Shown: positions 14,845 through 21,200, numbered from the stretch's first letter. The stretch is DNA of 24,109 nt from DAHUYF01 sp052143095 (GCA_052143095.1 JBKQTR010000101.1:1-24109); one strand, 5' to 3'. Notes: generated from the letters alone by a model not told the origin. Numbers and translations are program-made.

Positions 14845-15060
14845 TCAGCCGGGCATGCCAGCCGCGATCCACGCGATGATGACCGCCGCCGCGACGGTGC
14901 CGAGAACGATGCCGATGGCGAGGTGGGCGAGGCGCCGTCCTGTGCGGGAGAGCCGGCGCCTGGGCGTGGTGTCGCGGACGTGCATGGCGAGGCCATGGTG
15001 ATAGGGCGACGGCTCTGATCGACGGCGCAGGCCGAGGAGGCGGCGGGCGGTGGCGATCAT
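14845..15060 (-). CDS. Small membrane protein, 71 residues
   Basis: ATG 15060 overlaps the stop of the exported protein upstream (ATGA 15057-15060). The protein has a basic N-terminal half and one C-terminal hydrophobic segment (LAHLAIGIVLGTVAAAVIIA), so it is probably a tail-anchored or single-pass inner-membrane protein. In phage operons such proteins may be lysis accessories, but nothing specific shows that. Confidence 0.55.
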   Translation of the reverse strand: MIATARRLLGLRRRSEPSPYHHGLAMHVRDTTPRRRLSRTGRRLAHLAIGIVLGTVAAAVIIAWIAAGMPG

Positions 15061-15410
15061 TGCGCCACCGACGGGCACGGGAAGGCGGTTCTTAGAGCGT
15101 TCGCCAAGACGATCGGAGCCGGCTGGTCAATCTCCTCGGGATGGCTCACCAGGTAAAGGAGCGCGGCTCTCATAATGGGTTGGATGCGGTCGGTGCCTTC
15201 AGGTTCACAGACCTTGCCAGCCTCTGTGATGGCCAGCACGTCAGCGATTCCGCCGATGTAGCCGACGCATAGGCCAGCATGACCCTCGGAGAAGGAACTC
15301 CCTGCGCAGACGCCGTTGATCCACGACGCGGCATTCGTCTCCGCCATCGCCGGCGGCGAAGTGGCGACCATGGCGAGCGCAACGGCCGCGGCAGTGATCA
15401 TGTGCTTCAC
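15057..15410 (-). CDS. Exported Rap1a/Tai-like immunity-type protein
   Basis: GTG 15410 was chosen because AAGGA stands six bases upstream. The 117-residue product has a signal peptide cleaved after about residue 23 (SPPAMA). The mature part carries four Cys (35, 48, 68, 112) and the pattern W..GVC...GLCVGYIGGIADV, then YLVSHPEEIDQPAPIVLANA and AFPCP, resembling the Rap1a/Tai family. Known members are periplasmic immunity proteins against peptidoglycan amidases of type VI secretion. Here it sits in a phage-like operon, coupled to a small membrane protein. Confidence 0.68.
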   Translation of the reverse strand: MKHMITAAAVALAMVATSPPAMAETNAASWINGVCAGSSFSEGHAGLCVGYIGGIADVLAITEAGKVCEPEGTDRIQPIMRAALLYLVSHPEEIDQPAPIVLANALRTAFPCPSVAQ

Positions 15411-15412
15411 GT

Positions 15413-15607
15413 TCAATCCTTCTTTGGAGGAAGTCCGACCGCAGCACGCGCCTCGGCCTCGGTGTCGTAGATTCCGGCGTAGCGCCAGGCGCCGGTCGGA
15501 TCGACGCGATAGGCGAACCATTTGCCGGCCAGTTCTGGGGAGTTGGCCGGATCGACGTAGTTGATCGGCTTGCCGCTGGCGTCTCGGGGAGGGGAGCCTT
15601 CGGTCAT
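15413..15607 (-). CDS. Small hypothetical protein, 64 residues
   Basis: ATG 15607 overlaps the preceding stop (ATGA). The protein is polar with aromatic residues (ELAGKWFAYRVDPTGAWRYA, then GIYDTEAEARAAVGLPPKK). The last part resembles small SPOR-like or DUF-type domains, but the match is too short to name. Cytoplasmic as far as can be seen. Confidence 0.6.
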   Translation of the reverse strand: MTEGSPPRDASGKPINYVDPANSPELAGKWFAYRVDPTGAWRYAGIYDTEAEARAAVGLPPKKD

Positions 15608-15873
15608 CGATCGCTCCGCTTAATCCGCATGGCTTGCAGCCGATCTGCGAGTGTCCGGCAGAGCCGCGCCTCGTCCAGGTCGTGCTCGCGGAGCACCTTG
15701 AATGCGGGCGCCGGGGCTAGGCTCGCGGCCGACTTCTCATAGTCGTCTGCGCGCTGATCGAGCGCTCGGATCACGGTGATCAGCTCGGCGCCAGAGAGAT
15801 TTGGCCGGTAGATTTCCGAGCGGGCCTTGCCGAATAGGGGCGGCCGGGCGCCGCGTTTGCGGGGAGGGGTCAT
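15604..15873 (-). CDS. Hypothetical protein, 89 residues
   Basis: ATG 15873 was chosen, with GAGG six bases upstream, over an in-frame start at 15891 that would place it in the control region. A basic N-terminus (MTPPRKRGARPPLFGKARSE) is followed by two helices (LSGAELITVIRALDQRADDY; DEARLCRTLADRLQAMRI). It is the first gene of the minus-strand operon down to 14350. Unknown function. Confidence 0.6.
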   Translation of the reverse strand: MTPPRKRGARPPLFGKARSEIYRPNLSGAELITVIRALDQRADDYEKSAASLAPAPAFKVLREHDLDEARLCRTLADRLQAMRIKRSDR

Positions 15874-15894
15874 GGCGGCCTCACGGTGCAAAAG

Positions 15895-15960
15895 TACAGC
15901 ACCATCACACGTGAAGCACTGGCAGTCAACGCCTATCTACAGCACGTTGACAGGTACAGC
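15895..15960 (+). repeat. Three TACAGC direct repeats in the divergent control region
   Basis: TACAGCAC occurs at 15895-15902 and 15938-15945, and TACAGCGT at 15955-15962 (hexamer starts 15895, 15938, 15955). The sites overlap or flank both facing promoters, so they are candidate operators for the ribbon-helix-helix protein encoded next door. Confidence 0.4.
15901..15929 (-). promoter_or_regulatory. Promoter of the 15873-14350 operon
   Basis: On the minus strand TTGACT (15929-15924) and GATGGT (15906-15901) are 17 bases apart, with TGT before the -10 as in extended -10 promoters. The -10 is weak, so activity may depend on that TG or on a regulator. Confidence 0.35.
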
Positions 15961-15975
15961 GTGCCCCGGCACTAT
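15947..15975 (+). promoter_or_regulatory. Promoter of the ribbon-helix-helix gene
   Basis: A perfect TTGACA (15947-15952) is 17 bases from CACTAT (15970-15975). Transcription would start at about 15982, exactly the ATG of the regulator, suggesting a leaderless mRNA. Confidence 0.45.
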
Positions 15976-15981
15976 GTTTCC

Positions 15982-16164
15982 ATGCCCGTGAATCCCGAGA
16001 CCACGGTTCGGAAGTCCGTCGCTATGCCCCGCGCGCTTTGGGAGCGCGTGCGGGCGTGGCGATTTCAGAATGAGGTGAACACGGAATCCGAGGCGCTATG
16101 CCGCCTCATAGAGGCCGGACTCGATGCCGGTGGCACCAAGCCGCCGAAAGGCCGCGGCCGATGA
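15982..16164 (+). CDS. Ribbon-helix-helix (Arc/MetJ-type) DNA-binding protein
   Basis: ATG 15982 gives 60 residues; the longer frame would run through the promoter. TTVRKSVAMPRALWERVRAW fits the beta strand and first helix, and NTESEALCRLIEAGLDAGG the second helix, of a ribbon-helix-helix dimer. Such proteins are phage or plasmid repressors or antitoxins. No ribosome binding site precedes the ATG, consistent with a leaderless transcript. The stop overlaps the next gene (ATGA 16161-16164). Confidence 0.75.
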   Translation: MPVNPETTVRKSVAMPRALWERVRAWRFQNEVNTESEALCRLIEAGLDAGGTKPPKGRGR

Positions 16165-16394
16165 TCTTCATCGAGTCAGAGGGCGCCCTGTACCGCGGCG
16201 CCTCGCGATGCTGGCCGAAGGAGCGCTGGAGCAAGCGCCAGCGGCGGTTCCTCCCCTACACCGGCGCGGTTCCAAAACCCATCGAATGGGGCAGCGAGAT
16301 ATCCCGGGCCGAGGCGCTGAACATGATGATGGACGCGATGCTGAGCCGGGCAGCGGACGCGCTGGCGCGGCGACGCAGGCCGCGACGGAGATAG
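16161..16394 (+). CDS. Small basic protein coupled to the RHH gene
   Basis: ATG 16161 overlaps the RHH stop. The 77-residue protein has an aromatic, basic N-terminus (ALYRGASRCWPKERWSKRQR, then RFLPYTGAVPKPIEWGSEIS) and an Arg-rich end. The pairing with an RHH gene recalls toxin-antitoxin modules, but no toxin family is recognised, so this is only a possibility. Confidence 0.58.
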   Translation: MIFIESEGALYRGASRCWPKERWSKRQRRFLPYTGAVPKPIEWGSEISRAEALNMMMDAMLSRAADALARRRRPRRR

Positions 16395-16456
16395 CCCTAC
16401 GGCGGCGAGCGCTTGACCGGCCGGCGAGATGAGCGCGGCGAGGATGGCGGCGCGGG

Positions 16457-16690
16457 TCACCGGAACAGCACGGAGCGCACGGCGCAGTCCTTGCTCTCCA
16501 AGAGCTTCCGGAGCGCAACCGTCCGCTCCGGGTTGCGCGGCAGCGTGTCGACCATCCACCTGGCCAAATCGCTGAACGGCTTGCTCGCTTCCTGTAGATG
16601 CGCCGGCAGATGCTCGTAGGAGAAGAATTGCAGCATTGGCTCGCTCACGGTGGGATTCTCCTGACTCTGTTGTGATAGCCAGCGCGTCAC
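16457..16690 (-). CDS. Small conserved phage protein, 77 residues
   Basis: The segment PMLQFFSYEHLPAHLQEASK, then PFSDLARWMVDTLPRNPERT and ALRKLLESKDCAVRSVLF, is a pattern I recognise from many phages and prophages of Actinobacteria and Proteobacteria; its function is unknown. It is the last gene of the 18592-16457 operon and overlaps the upstream gene by four bases. ATG 16690 is the only start. Confidence 0.78.
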   Translation of the reverse strand: MTRWLSQQSQENPTVSEPMLQFFSYEHLPAHLQEASKPFSDLARWMVDTLPRNPERTVALRKLLESKDCAVRSVLFR

Positions 16691-17193
16691 GGCCTCACCG
16701 TGATCCGCCGGGGATGCCCGGCGCTGTTCCAGTTCGGGCCTTTGTTATCTGCGAGCGCCTGGCGGATGACGTGCCGCACCCGCTCCGCCGGCATTTCGCC
16801 GCGAGGACAGCGCAGAACGGCCGCGCCCAACGTGCGAATCGAATGCCACACCTTGGGCGAGCGGAGCGTCGCCAATGTGTGATCGAGCTGCGTTTCCAGG
16901 ATGTCGATAGGGTGGCCGCCGCCGAGACGTTCCGCCAGCTCGATCGCGCGCAAAACCTCTTCCCGCTCCTCCGAGATGTGCGTCGAGGGCAAGCTGGCGA
17001 AATTCATCTCGGCCGCCGTTGCGGCGAGGGCGAGGCGGATATGCGTCGCGAGATCGTCGCGCGTCTTCGGCGCCGACACGGCCTTGAGATCGAGCGGATG
17101 GTCGAGCGCGATGGCCGGCGTCGGATGACCATGAAGATGCGCCAGCACGGCATGCCCGGCCCGGCCGATGGCCGTGATCTTGATGGGGTTCAT
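16687..17193 (-). CDS. FtsH M41-peptidase-like protein lacking HExxH
   Basis: ATG 17193 gives 168 residues. The start, IKITAIGRAGHAVLAHLHGH, resembles the active-site helix of M41 proteases (HEAGHAVVAHLLG), but the catalytic HE is replaced by Gly10-Arg11 while Gly13-His14 are kept. A later stretch (LALAATAAEMNFASLP, then SEEREEVLRAIELAERLGGG) resembles the M41 helix containing AAEE and S.D...A. It has no AAA domain or membrane segment. If the homology is real it is a pseudo-protease. Both ends overlap neighbours by ATGA. Confidence 0.5.
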   Translation of the reverse strand: MNPIKITAIGRAGHAVLAHLHGHPTPAIALDHPLDLKAVSAPKTRDDLATHIRLALAATAAEMNFASLPSTHISEEREEVLRAIELAERLGGGHPIDILETQLDHTLATLRSPKVWHSIRTLGAAVLRCPRGEMPAERVRHVIRQALADNKGPNWNSAGHPRRITVRP

Positions 17194-17792
17194 GCGGCGG
17201 CCCCCCTGCGCCAACGCTTGCGTAACAGGTCGGCGGGCGCCGGGCGGTGGCGCCGGATCATCTCGGCCAGCGATATCGCCTCGCCGCCGCGCGCCCTGGT
17301 GAAGATCAGGCGACCAGGAACGACGCGCATCACCGCGATCATCATCTCCGGCGTGTCGGCCGCGCGGTCGGCTACCACCTCAACCGGCTTGCCGTCGAGA
17401 ACGATGCTCACGCGGCGCGGCAGCAGCGGCGCCATGGTCGGCTTGGTGCCTTTCGCATTTCGGCCGGCGACCAGCTCCCTTTCCCGGTTGTAGCAGGAGA
17501 CGCAGCGGGTGCCGTGAATGATCCGGCCCGCATATTTTCGGCAGCGAGGGCAGATTCCGAGGCCGAACAGCGCCGACCGGGCAACGTGCCTTTCACCGGC
17601 GTGGGCGGCGCCGATCGGGCAGTCTCGACAGAGATGGACGGCGGTCACCTCGTCCGGCCGTAGGCGCTGCGCGCGGCGCCAGTTCGTGGTGCAGCTATCC
17701 GTCGACAGCGTCGCCTTGAGCGCGGCGCAGCGGAAGAATTGGCGGGCGCACCCGTCTACGGCAAAATACTGGATCCCATTCGCCAGGGTCAT
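17190..17792 (-). CDS. Zinc-cluster phage protein, 200 residues
   Basis: ATG 17792 gives 200 residues. Cys-rich motifs include GCARQFFRCAALK, SCTTNWRRAQ, HLCRDCPIGAAHAG, GICPRCRKYAG and TRCVSCYNRERELVAGRNAK, consistent with two zinc sites. This combination is known from uncharacterised phage and prophage proteins. The C-terminal half (MMIAVMRVVPGRLIFTRARG) looks like a separate domain. It may bind nucleic acid; no role is proven. Coupled to genes on both sides. Confidence 0.7.
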   Translation of the reverse strand: MTLANGIQYFAVDGCARQFFRCAALKATLSTDSCTTNWRRAQRLRPDEVTAVHLCRDCPIGAAHAGERHVARSALFGLGICPRCRKYAGRIIHGTRCVSCYNRERELVAGRNAKGTKPTMAPLLPRRVSIVLDGKPVEVVADRAADTPEMMIAVMRVVPGRLIFTRARGGEAISLAEMIRRHRPAPADLLRKRWRRGAAA

Positions 17793-17980
17793 TGCATCCT
17801 CCCCTCTACGCGGGCGATCTGAGACTCGATCTCCGCGAGCTGTAACGCCAGCTCCGAGGCCAACCGCTCGCGTTCTGCCGCATGCCGGCGGAAGGTCTCG
17901 GCGAACGCCAATGTGTTGGCGATTGCCGCGCGGAGTACCAGCGCCGCGCCGCGGAGACGGGCCAGATCCTCGGCGGTCAT
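17789..17980 (-). CDS. Coiled-coil small protein, 63 residues
   Basis: An almost continuous amphipathic helix (ETFRRHAAERERLASELALQ, then LAEIESQIARVEG) starts at ATG 17980 and ends with an ATGA overlap. No family is recognised. The coupling to zinc-cluster proteins on both sides supports it as a real gene. Confidence 0.6.
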   Translation of the reverse strand: MTAEDLARLRGAALVLRAAIANTLAFAETFRRHAAERERLASELALQLAEIESQIARVEGRMQ

Positions 17981-18234
17981 GGCGTGGCCTCTTCGGCGAC
18001 GAATTCCGCCGGCGCCTCGGGGCTGGGTGTGCGGTTCTTAATGCACCGCAGTTTGACCCGGGCAACGCCGGTATCGATGCCGCATGCGCATAGCGATTGG
18101 TGGGAGCCGTTGGTCTCCACGCCGCAATCGGCGCATCGCGTGATGATGGCGCCATCGGGCATGAGGCGCTTGAGAAGGCGGCCGAAACACTGTCGGCAAA
18201 CATGCGGAAGAAGTTGCCATGCCGGAGCGCTCAC
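17977..18234 (-). CDS. Cys-rich zinc-binding small protein, 85 residues
   Basis: ATG 18234 opens a protein with three Cys pairs: HVCRQCFGRL, TRCADCGVETN and SLCACGID, plus a later Cys. They could bind one or two zinc ions. Its stop overlaps the next start (ATGA 17977-17980). Probably nucleic-acid or protein binding. Confidence 0.6.
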   Translation of the reverse strand: MSAPAWQLLPHVCRQCFGRLLKRLMPDGAIITRCADCGVETNGSHQSLCACGIDTGVARVKLRCIKNRTPSPEAPAEFVAEEATP

Positions 18235-18274
18235 GATCGATCTCTCCCCATCCCGGCGCCTGCCGGTGAGGGAA

Positions 18275-18592
18275 TCAGGCCGTCACGCCGATTTTCGGTG
18301 GGAAGGAATTTCGGCGTGCGGAGCCGGCTTCTGCCATGCGGTCAAGGAAGCCGGGCTGAAGCGGCTCAGCATCGAGGATGTTGTCGCCGCGCATGACGCG
18401 GCTGCCATCGGGCGCAACCCAATAGAAGTGCCCGGCGGTCGCGTCGATCCGCGCCATTCCGGCGTCCCGGAACTGGCGCCCCGGTCCGCGCGGCAGCGCG
18501 CGGCCGGTGACGACCAGGCCGCGGACAATGGCGCGGGCTCGGCGGGACGCGACGCGCGGTGCTGGCGCGATGGCGATGGCGGCGGTGTTCAT
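18275..18592 (-). CDS. Hypothetical protein, first gene of the 18592-16457 operon
   Basis: ATG 18592 is preceded at seven bases by AGGGGAG, so it was preferred to the in-frame ATG 18637. The 105-residue protein has an Ala/Arg-rich N-terminus, then MARIDATAGHFYWVAPDGSR and NILDAEPLQPGFLDRMAEAG. The family is unknown. Its ribosome binding site lies in a hairpin (18602-18618), so translation may be regulated. Confidence 0.55.
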   Translation of the reverse strand: MNTAAIAIAPAPRVASRRARAIVRGLVVTGRALPRGPGRQFRDAGMARIDATAGHFYWVAPDGSRVMRGDNILDAEPLQPGFLDRMAEAGSARRNSFPPKIGVTA

Positions 18593-18601
18593 GGCGTGGC
18601 T

Positions 18602-18618
18602 CCCCTGAGTGACAGGGG
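18602..18618 (-). promoter_or_regulatory. Hairpin covering the ribosome binding site of the 18592 gene
   Basis: CCCCTG (18602-18607) and CAGGGG (18613-18618) form a 6-bp stem with a 5-base loop. On the minus strand the right arm holds AGGGG of the Shine-Dalgarno sequence (18606-18600). Confidence 0.35.
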
Positions 18619-18674
18619 GACGGTTCGGGCACGCCATTTTCCGGTCAACGAAGATCGGCGGAAATCTCGACGGT

Positions 18675-18719
18675 GCGCCCTATTTACGGGGCGCCAGTGA
18701 GCGCCGATAAGATCGGCGC
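18675..18719. repeat. Two adjacent inverted repeats
   Basis: GCGCCC (18675-18680) pairs with GGGCGC (18689-18694), and GCGCCGAT (18701-18708) pairs with ATCGGCGC (18712-18719) across three bases. They lie between the exported-protein gene end and the 18592 operon and may be an operator or a terminator without a T tract. Confidence 0.4.
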
Positions 18720-18872
18720 GCCGCTGGGCCAGGTGGGCGCGATGCGTACCGGCGGGCACCTATTGCGATTGGATGATCCGAGTGGTGCGCGAGGAGGTCA
18801 GCCATGGATAGGTGCCGCGAGCAGGGTCCATTGATGATCTCGCCGGCACGCTCGGCACCGACTCGGACGGCG

Positions 18873-19211
18873 CTACTTGCAGAACGCTTTCATGCCAGAA
18901 GCCTTCACCGGATCACTGTCCGGCATCGCCCGGAGCCTCGCGCAGGTTTGCGCTGCCTGCTGATCGACCTGCGCCTGCTTCTCGGCCGCTACCGCGTTGT
19001 CGTGCTTCGTCTTCGCCTCCGCGATGGCCGACTGCCGTTCCATCTCGGTGTCCACGCATCGCTTCGACGCGGCGGTGTTCTTGCCGAACTGTGCGTTGCA
19101 GTTCGCCACGGCCACATCATAGACGTACTGCGCATCAGCGGCAGCGTTAGCGTACGCGGGGCCGCTGAGGGCGACGAGGGCGACGAGGCCGGTTAGAACG
19201 TTCTTAATCAT
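18873..19211 (-). CDS. Exported Cys-containing protein
   Basis: ATG 19211 gives 112 residues with a clear signal peptide (MIKNVLTGLVALVALSGPAY, cleavage near ANA). The mature part is helical and charged (EMERQSAIAEAKTKHDNAVA, AEKQAQVDQQAAQ) with four Cys, two near the N-terminus and two near the C-terminus, so disulfides are likely. It is probably periplasmic. Its ATG overlaps the stop of a 39-residue ORF, tying it to the toxin-antitoxin operon. Confidence 0.65.
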   Translation of the reverse strand: MIKNVLTGLVALVALSGPAYANAAADAQYVYDVAVANCNAQFGKNTAASKRCVDTEMERQSAIAEAKTKHDNAVAAEKQAQVDQQAAQTCARLRAMPDSDPVKASGMKAFCK

Positions 19212-19327
19212 CCAATCCTCCGTCCCGTAGGCGCCGCCAGGTCTTGCCCGTTGTCATTTCGCCGGGCCGCGAAGGGCGTCCAGCGCTCGACGGCCTGCGC
19301 CCGGCGATCAAGCGTCATCGGCTTCAT
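19208..19327 (-). CDS. 39-residue ORF bridging antitoxin and exported protein
   Basis: ATG 19327 overlaps the antitoxin stop (ATGA 19324-19327) and its TGA overlaps the next start (ATGA 19208-19211). The peptide reads MKPMTLDRRAQAVERWTPFA and continues basic and polar. It may be a real small protein or a spacer that carries ribosomes to the next gene. Confidence 0.5.
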   Translation of the reverse strand: MKPMTLDRRAQAVERWTPFAARRNDNGQDLAAPTGRRIG

Positions 19328-19653
19328 TGGCAAGCGGTCTCCACCGCGTGGGCTTCCAGGTTCACGTGGAGCTTGAGACGGATCGCGCCGAAGATGGCCG
19401 CGAGGTTATCCATTGTCGGGTTGCCGCCCTTTGACAGCATGCGGTGCAGGCTTTTGCTCGGCGTGTCCGTCACGGTCGACAGCTTCTCGAATCCGACGGT
19501 CGCGTTGACGAGATCGCGAAGTGTGAGCCGCGCGACCTCGGGCTCGCCGTTGAGGAAGGCGGTCGCGGCCTCGTCGAGGAGAGCCTTGGCGAAAGCAGGA
19601 TCTCGGCGGACGCGCTCGACGATCGTTGCCTTGAAGTCTCGTGTCAGTGCCAT
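19324..19653 (-). CDS. HTH antitoxin of a RelE/HigB-type module
   Basis: ATG 19653 gives 109 residues. The VGFEKLSTVTDTPSKSLHRM segment followed by LSKGGNPTMDNLAAIFGAI is typical of the HTH antitoxins (DNA-binding phage-protein/HigA2-like) that accompany Gp49-type toxins. The first 45 residues are helical. The gene follows the toxin by five bases, in the toxin-first order usual for HigBA modules. It would bind the toxin and its own promoter. Confidence 0.85.
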   Translation of the reverse strand: MALTRDFKATIVERVRRDPAFAKALLDEAATAFLNGEPEVARLTLRDLVNATVGFEKLSTVTDTPSKSLHRMLSKGGNPTMDNLAAIFGAIRLKLHVNLEAHAVETACQ

Positions 19654-19658
19654 GTCGC

Positions 19659-20000
19659 TCACCTCTTCCCTTTCCTGGCCTCTGCCTTCCGGCGTTTGTA
19701 CTCCGCCAGGAGAGCTTCGGCCTTTTTGATATCCGACTGCTGGTCCTTCTTCGTCCCGCCGCCGAACAGGACAATGAGCGCGTCCCCGTCCTTGGCGAGA
19801 TAGATCCGGTATCCTGGTCCCCAATCGATTCTGTACTCCCCGAGAACGCCGATCCACTTCACGCTCGATGTGTTGCCTAACTCCAACCGCACCTTTGCCA
19901 TAGCGACCTTAGCAGCGGCGTGTGCATCAAGCCGGTCGAACCATGCCTTGTACGGGCTCGACCCGTTCTCCCGAATGTACTCGCGGACCACGATCTTCAC
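19659..20000 (-). CDS. RelE/HigB-type toxin (Gp49-like family)
   Basis: GTG 20000 gives 113 residues. FDRLDAHAAAKVAMAKVRLE and EYRIDWGPGYRIYLAKDGDA, then IVLFGGGTKKDQQSDIKKAE match the Gp49/HigB-like toxin fold; the conserved Arg and Tyr of the central strands and the GG-K turn are present. Such toxins cut mRNA on the ribosome. A Lys/Arg tail is normal. No ribosome binding site is visible before the GTG; a leaderless transcript or another start is possible. Confidence 0.85.
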   Translation of the reverse strand: MKIVVREYIRENGSSPYKAWFDRLDAHAAAKVAMAKVRLELGNTSSVKWIGVLGEYRIDWGPGYRIYLAKDGDALIVLFGGGTKKDQQSDIKKAEALLAEYKRRKAEARKGKR

Positions 20001-20020
20001 GGGTCAGATTGGTAACATAT

Positions 20021-20055
20021 AAGTTTCCATTCGGCAAAGGAAAGGCGTGAAACTT
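20021..20055. promoter_or_regulatory. Inverted repeat upstream of the toxin gene
   Basis: AAGTTTC (20021-20027) and GAAACTT (20049-20055) are 21 bases apart and flank a possible minus-strand promoter (TTGCCG at 20037-20032, TACCAA at 20014-20009). It is a candidate site for antitoxin autoregulation. Confidence 0.35.
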
Positions 20056-20236
20056 TGTTTCTTTGCGGCGCTCGATCTTGATTTATTAAATCGCCCGTCC
20101 GCGCCGGCCATCGGAAACCGTATGTCATTCCGTAGGCGGCGCCATACCGGCCTCGGCTATGCCCTTGGCGCGCCAGCCGGATCGGCAGGCGATTGGCGGA
20201 ACCGGAGTGTCCGCCAGCGGCGCGACGGGTTTCCCG

Positions 20237-21166
20237 TCACGGCGACGGCGACACCGCACTGGATTGAGGCTGCGCCGCACCGGCCGTAGCCGGCGATCCG
20301 AGCAAACGGGACGGTGTCCGCCCGAGCCGGTTGGCGACGAACCGACGATGACTCGCGGTTCTCCCGTAGACGAAGCGCTCGGCGATCCTGGCCACCTCAT
20401 CATTGACCGACATCACCACCTCGGTCTTGTTCCGACGATTGATGTTGTGTTCGGCTTTTCGATCGTGCGTAGCGATGAACAATTTCGTCGGCGTCAACGG
20501 AAACAGGATCGTGCATCGGGGGTCTTTCAGACCGTAGTACCGCAGATGCGGCATGTCGCCGGTCAGCAACTCGTGCCGGCTCGCCGACATGTCGAGCGTT
20601 GACCACTGCATGTTGATGATGATGTTGCCGATGCCGTCGCTCTCGATCGCCCTGACGACCATCTCCTTCGCGGCATCGTCGACCCGGTGCGGATGGTGCT
20701 TCTGTATCCACTCGAAGCGGGTCGACGGATCACCCTCTTGCTTGTCCGACTCGTACGAAGAGTCCGCGAACAGGTTCTGTCGGAGCGTGCTCTTGAAGGT
20801 CTCGCCGATCTCGGCGACCGCCGCCGGCCGACGAAGCAGACTCGCGATCATGAATCGTGTCCAGGCTCCCCGCAGCGCCTCGGTCAGCGCGCTAGTGTCG
20901 GTGCCCAGCAGCACCCGGAGCGCTTTCGCCGCGGGGTCGTCCACCTTCGGGGCCATATAGTCCTTTTCGATCGTCTGCTTCTGATCGTCGGGCAGCCCCT
21001 CCATCGTATAAAGGAACCGTTCATACCCCGTCGCCGCCGGATGGACGGGTTTGGCGATCACGTCCTTGTACGGGCGCGAATATGCGATCAACTGGCCGGT
21101 GGTGCTGTCGCACCAACCGCTCAAGTAGAAGACGGGCGAAAAGTGGTGCTTTATCGGGTCGGTCAC
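20237..21166 (-). CDS. DUF4238 domain protein
   Basis: GTG 21166 gives 309 residues. The N-terminus KHHFSPVFYLSGWCDSTTGQ, later TRFMIASLLRRPAAVAEIGE, WSTLDMSASRHELLTGDMP and CTILFPLTPTKLFIATHD match the DUF4238 pattern, including the HH near the start and the LLTGDxP and FPLxP motifs. The biochemical activity of this family is unknown; it occurs among accessory genes. A disordered C-terminal tail follows residue 280. It is monocistronic and has its own promoter with a palindrome. Confidence 0.8.
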   Translation of the reverse strand: MTDPIKHHFSPVFYLSGWCDSTTGQLIAYSRPYKDVIAKPVHPAATGYERFLYTMEGLPDDQKQTIEKDYMAPKVDDPAAKALRVLLGTDTSALTEALRGAWTRFMIASLLRRPAAVAEIGETFKSTLRQNLFADSSYESDKQEGDPSTRFEWIQKHHPHRVDDAAKEMVVRAIESDGIGNIIINMQWSTLDMSASRHELLTGDMPHLRYYGLKDPRCTILFPLTPTKLFIATHDRKAEHNINRRNKTEVVMSVNDEVARIAERFVYGRTASHRRFVANRLGRTPSRLLGSPATAGAAQPQSSAVSPSP

Positions 21167-21176
21167 GGCGGGCGTT

Positions 21177-21200
21177 ACTATAGCGATTTCTGTTAGAAAT
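21177..21200 (-). promoter_or_regulatory. Promoter and palindrome of the DUF4238 gene
   Basis: On the minus strand TATAGT (21182-21177) is ten bases from the GTG start. Directly upstream is a perfect dyad ATTTCT-GTT-AGAAAT (21186-21200), in the spacer, where a repressor would block polymerase. The -35 is weak. Confidence 0.5.

Noticed and set aside
15925..15951. GTCAAC...GTTGAC inverted repeat as an operator
   Set aside because: The arms coincide with the two facing -35 boxes, so the symmetry is explained by divergent promoters; the TACAGC repeats are better operator candidates.
20047..20289. 80-codon plus-strand frame beside the toxin promoter
   Set aside because: The sequence is Arg/Pro/Ala-biased, lacks a ribosome binding site and partly opposes the DUF4238 gene.
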